A stretch of 12,402 nt of DNA from positions 1-12,402 of the forward strand of contig JAOXYC010188245.1 of NCBI GenBank assembly GCA_028565715.1. The letters run 5' to 3'. A model generated the notes under the pieces. It saw nothing but the letters and a program-made list of their open reading frames with translations. It was not told the origin of the DNA and searched no databases. This stretch comes from Phoronis pallida (lineage: Eukaryota > Phoronida > Phoronidae). The position numbers and the translations under genes were made by a program. Positions 8,117-12,402 of this stretch are shown piece after piece. The stretch's first letter is position 1; each line of letters opens with the position of its first letter.

Positions 8117-8764
8117 TTGTGAAATATATGCAGTGCAACAGTGAAAAATATAACTTACTTCATTTGTGAATTTGTTATCATTTTTTATTATTTTTGTCAA
8201 AAAATACTTTGTATAAACAATAATTGCCAAATGAAATTTTAATAATTATGCATACCAGTTTATTTGCTGAATAAAATGTTCTCATTCCCAAATTTCCTCA
8301 TACGTTTTGAAGACTATATCATATCACCTAATAGTGCAACTCTGTATTGACTATCAACTTAGTGTTGAGAAAAATCACTGTCAGCAATCAAGTGCAGTGA
8401 CTAAACTCTACCTATTACAAAACCTTCAGTACAAAAAGTAGGAAGTCTAGGGCTTTTATGGTCAATTAAATATCCATTTATTGATTGTTTAATGTTGGTG
8501 GTCGTGAGGTATTAACTTTATAAAGCATGTCATTAGGTCTAGCAAGAGGAAATTGACATCTCATGACTGCCTTATGTAGGAAATATCTCTTATAGTGTCT
8601 ATTATACATGATAGTGTTACAAAGCTCTTATGCCATATTGCAAAGCTGACGACTTTGTCACTTTTTGAAAGCTGCAAAAACCGGAGTTGATCAAAATAGA
8701 CAAACAAAATTCAACATCTTTTGAATTCGAAATGAGGTTCATTTCATTTTTTGCATGATATTCA

Positions 8765-8809
8765 CTTCAATATCAACCAAAGTTATTATACTTCAAAATC
8801 AACCAAAGT
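8765..8809. repeat. 19-bp direct repeat at 26-bp period
   Basis: CTTCAATATCAACCAAAGT at 8765-8783 recurs at 8791-8809 with one change (18 of 19 identical). It is a small local duplication in non-coding DNA. Confidence 0.85.
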
Positions 8810-10100
8810 GTGGTTTCTAATAGGCTTTTGTGACGAGATAAATTTGAAGATTAAATTTCAGAATTCCCAACCAGGACTCAAACTCTTTTCAACACAGGTG
8901 TTCTCAACCACTGTATACTTATTTAGACCAGGGATATCAAGTTGGACAAAAACAATTATAATGGAAATTTGATTTCAGAAAACTAAATATTTCCATATTT
9001 TTTGTAGAAATCTAACATTATCAAATACATTGACTTGTGATTTTCAGTGGACAGCTAAGCCAATATAGCACAGAAGCCTATACCTAGGATTTGGTCTACT
9101 TAAAAAAATTAAAGTAAAACTCCTCAGGGCTTTGCACACAAATTACATATTCTAGATTCCACTTCACAACATCATTGGAATGTCAGCTAATGACAGAAAA
9201 ACATCAATTCCCAAAGAACCTGTTTTGCCTCAATAAATGTGTGTTAGGAAATCATACCTTCTAATATCTATAACAGCTGTCAGTGTGCATTTCTGTTGGT
9301 TCATGATGACTGATGATAACTCACATGTTATGTGGAGCTGATGCATTCAAAATAACCATAGAAGTGATGAAAATAAAACTGTTAACTTTGAAAATGGCAA
9401 AACAGGTCAAATCTCTTGCTCAACTCCAAGAAATTTTCAAATCTTGTTATTTTGAATGTGCATTTTAACAAAACTAATTTCCTTCAGTGGTGCGCAGAGG
9501 GATTCAAGATTTAAACAATGATATCTGCATTCATGGGGTTGAGGGATGAAAATTCAGTTGGTTAATATTTTTTTACTATAAGTTCCAGAAATATCAAATC
9601 TTAATATAGTCTTTTGTCAGTCGTACAATAAAAAAAATTCTTGACTAATCTATTTTTAGAAAAAATGATAAAATTGAACCTGTCATTTTTATTTGTTTTG
9701 TGTGCTTTTAATTATAACTTACATTACCTTTGATTATGGATAAACACATTTTAAGTCCTGAAAAAAGGCTAACTGATGAAAGAATCTCATGATATATTGT
9801 CACTTTGATATTCAGCATGTTATCATTAGAACATGCATTAATGCCATCATACTCTTCATTTTACATGAAAGGAATCCTTGAACATATACACTGCCTCATA
9901 TCTATGAGTCTAGGAATACTATTGACTAGTGAATAAACACATTGAGTAAATACATAGAATATCACTTGCACTGACACTGTTTACACTGTACAACTATACT
10001 CTGATTATTGAGCTGGAACGTTCTCCATCACACATCACTGGCTTATTCCTTACCATTTTTTGCATGGTTAGGACACTTTTGATAAAAGACAATTTCTACT

Positions 10101-10263
10101 GGTGCAAATTTTGTTTTGTAGGTTTCCATCAATGCAAATTTCGAATGACACAAATTTTTACTGACGTACAGGCTGCAAATTTCCCAGCACTGATACGAAA
10201 GAATGCAAATTTACAGTTGCAACTTTAAAAAAAATTGATGCACATTTCCAATGGTGCAATTTT
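10101..10263 (+). repeat. Degenerate array of TGCAAATTT-like words
   Basis: Words equal or close to TGCAAATTT begin near 10103, 10133, 10149, 10174, 10204, 10218, 10239 and 10255. Most gaps are near 15 or 30 bases. Flanks such as TTTCCAATGG recur. This looks like a decayed repeat of about 15 bp. Two copies contain the exact octamer ATGCAAAT (10132-10139 and 10203-10210), the consensus site of POU/Oct factors; whether it is used is unknown. Confidence 0.6.
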
Positions 10264-10430
10264 CCCTTCATAGCACACCTCTCCAATGGTAAAATTGGAA
10301 GCTTAAGATAATACCAAAGTTTTTTTGATTATTTTGCATATTTTTGCAGCAATAGATTTAATGGTGGAGTTCAAAGTGTCAATTATAACACAGGCAGACA
10401 ATATACAGTTAACATACATAATTGACAGAA

Positions 10431-10446
10431 TAGCATAATTATGCTA
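10431..10446. repeat. Perfect 16-bp palindrome
   Basis: TAGCATAATTATGCTA equals its own reverse complement. It contains TAAT-type homeodomain cores in an AT-rich setting. It may be chance or a dimeric binding site. Confidence 0.6.
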
Positions 10447-12312
10447 GCCAAGTGACAACATAGTCTATTATTGATTATGTTACTCAACACTGGTTAATTA
10501 TAGTTAATTCTTAGGCCTAGAATCCCTCAACAGAATTATTGGAAAATGAATGGTGATAATCCAAATTGAAATTTATTCCATGTTTAACAAAATAATTGTA
10601 CTTTCTGTGATATCATTGATTTAGGGAGACATTTGAATTCATCACTTTATTATTGAAATAATTTGTTAAAAACAAACTATGACTAACCTTAGACATTGAA
10701 TCATCAGTAAAAAACTGTTGTAAGATCGACTTACAGATTATTTGAAACTTTGTAAATTGCTGTGTTCCGACATAGTGTACTCATGCTAATTATAAGTGAA
10801 GCTGTAATTAAAAAGTTCACTAATTGGCAGACACCAACTGTTCACAGCATCCTCACACTACGTTCTTTTAGTGGAAAACCCAGCCATTACTCGTACACGG
10901 CTCATCAGAATTCTCAGAACGAAATCAATAAAACAAAGATTTGCTAGATTTACGGACTTGTGAAATATTAATGGTCTGTCAAGGGAGGTTTGATAAATTC
11001 ACATTTGTCTGGATTTCTAAGTTCCTGCAGATTTCTATCTGTTTTAAAAATGAATTTCTGGTTATTTTTTGTTTGATGGTGTTTTTTTATTTTTTTCAAG
11101 GCATTAGAGTGAATTACTCAATACAACAACATATGATTATATGAGCATCTTATCTGGAAAAAGATTAAAGCATATCCTAGCCTATATGTTCAGTTGTTAT
11201 TGATTTATGTCTTTGCTCTTGAGAGCTGATAATGTGTTTTACAACACCAAATTCATTGATAAGTGTTCCAAAAAGGTTCCAAAATGCTAAGGTCACAAAT
11301 GACTTTTTATTTGCACAGTTAAGCATACAGGGAATTGACCAGGTTGAAAACTGTATTTGAAGAACCATGCAAAGTCCAGCACTCTAGCTATTCATAAATA
11401 GCCAATAAAAGGTGTCAACTTCCTAACACTACTGAATGACCATTAGAAAAACAAATACAATTTTTCAATTCCTATATTTAAAATATCAGGCAATGTGCCT
11501 CCAGGCATAAATCGTGCACAGAAGCTGAAAGAATTTCCTATTGTCCTTGGTCATAAAACACCAATATACATTACACAAAGTAGATCTCTATCTAAGGCCA
11601 ACAATGTCACTTCATGAATGAATATATAATGATTAACTACAATACACAAAGTTTGATCAAACTAGTTTCCCATATAGAGAATGGCAATCAGCCAATCAGA
11701 ATCCAGCTAACAATATGAGTGTGCCCTAACACAAGACTGAACTTCAGTGTATGTTTAGTGGCTGGTAAGATATAGCTGGTGTTTGTTGAGGTGTGTGAGC
11801 AGAGGAAAACTAACAAATCTAGTTTTAATAAGTTCAAGGTTGGTACAAGTATTAAGAAATTCAAGTTCTAAAACATTTCCGACTAACTCTGGTTCTTAAG
11901 TGGTGTTTTTGAGAACCATTGTCACATATTTTTTTAATGTATGAGAAGTTCATGAATGCAACCAGTTCTCGGGATTCATTGTTGTTTGTAATGTAGGCCT
12001 ATTCATGAAGTTATAACCCATTTACTGGGGGAAATTAGAGATATTTAAAAAAAGATGTGATAGGAAGAAAAGATGATTGCCTATATGATAACTTCAAGTT
12101 GTAAAGCGAACAATATTGGTGCCCTGAGTAAGAATAAACAATGATCATGTTTTCTCGCTGATGCTGACAAAAGTAACAAGCAGGTTTGATTGGAAAGGTA
12201 AAAGTGGTTCAAGGTTATCATTCAGTCCTGGCATCTAAATGATAACTCAGTCAATGTATTTTAAGTTGACTATATTTTTAGATGCATCAACTGCAGGATA
12301 GACACAGAGGCC

Positions 12313-12342
12313 GTGACCGAAAACGGGGGTTTTTTCGGTCAC
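12313..12342. repeat. Perfect 11-bp inverted repeat (hairpin 1)
   Basis: GTGACCGAAAA at 12313-12323 pairs exactly with TTTTCGGTCAC at 12332-12342 around the 8-base loop CGGGGGTT. The stretch is markedly richer in GC than the preceding sequence. Confidence 0.85.
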
Positions 12343-12372
12343 AGATCGCCTTGGGGAAAAAATGGTGAACCG

Positions 12373-12394
12373 TTTGCTCGGGATTCCGAGCAAA
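12373..12394. repeat. Perfect 9-bp inverted repeat (hairpin 2)
   Basis: TTTGCTCGG at 12373-12381 pairs exactly with CCGAGCAAA at 12386-12394 around the loop GATT. It lies 30 bp from hairpin 1 and 8 bp from the window edge. The two together suggest the end of a structured repeat cut by the edge. Confidence 0.85.
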
Positions 12395-12402
12395 GGAAAT
12401 AT

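Larger units (their letters stand above)
7895..12402 (-). other. Long non-coding stretch upstream of exon a, probably one intron
   Basis: About 4.5 kb without an exon I can support. I looked on the minus strand for the conserved N-terminal DNAAF9 segments (for example the VPYLG, EKWPIIQAF and DLWNIYSRMDP cores) and found none. The open frames here are short and unlike known families. The stretch holds the repeats listed separately and is otherwise AT-rich with no recognisable feature. It is best read as an intron continuing off the right edge, though part of it could be intergenic. Confidence 0.55.

Noticed and set aside
8751-8972. 73-codon plus-strand open frame
   Set aside because: It includes the 26-bp-period duplication, has low complexity and no family resemblance.
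10762-11144. Two overlapping short plus-strand open frames
   Set aside because: No motif, poor codon character and a T-rich low-complexity tail; nothing supports coding.
11177-11368. 63-codon minus-strand open frame
   Set aside because: It looks fairly protein-like but has no recognised domain and does not match the missing DNAAF9 N-terminus.
11870-11998. Minus-strand NESRELVAFM, resembling the human DNAAF9 N-terminal EGSRELVSYL, after a possible acceptor
   Set aside because: The match stops after a few residues, the following frame is unlike the family, and none of the intervening conserved exons is found between here and 7894. Best taken as chance.

Overview
This is AT-rich animal nuclear DNA holding part of one split gene on the minus strand. 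Sixteen exons with GT-AG boundaries lie between 459 and 7894. They join into a single reading frame of 742 codons with no stop, and every intron phase agrees. The encoded protein matches, from my memory of the human protein, dynein axonemal assembly factor 9 (DNAAF9, formerly C20orf194; Tetrahymena Shulin). That factor binds and holds outer-arm axonemal dynein in the cytoplasm before delivery to cilia. No database search was run. The first 370 or so residues and the last 60 or so lie in exons that I cannot find here. They are probably beyond the right and left window edges respectively.

Layout, left to right: 1-458 is non-coding and holds a 25-bp tandem duplication; it is probably the last intron. 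459-7894 is the exon chain, with the 5' end at the right, and introns of 178-560 bp. Two of these introns carry inverted-repeat elements of about 200 bp (4603-4801 and 5804-5999) that look like MITEs. They sit in the two longest introns. The second is unusual in having sequence units spaced exactly 20 bp apart. 7895-12402 has no exon I can support and is probably one long intron. It holds a degenerate tRNA-SINE-like trace, a 26-bp-period duplication, an array of TGCAAATTT-like words, a 16-bp palindrome and, at the far right, two adjacent perfect hairpins.

The organism is a ciliated metazoan. Compact introns, low GC and several copies of words such as TAGGCCTA suggest an invertebrate deuterostome, possibly an echinoderm or hemichordate. 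That placement is a weak inference. No bacterial genes, RNA genes, CRISPR arrays or complete autonomous transposons were seen.
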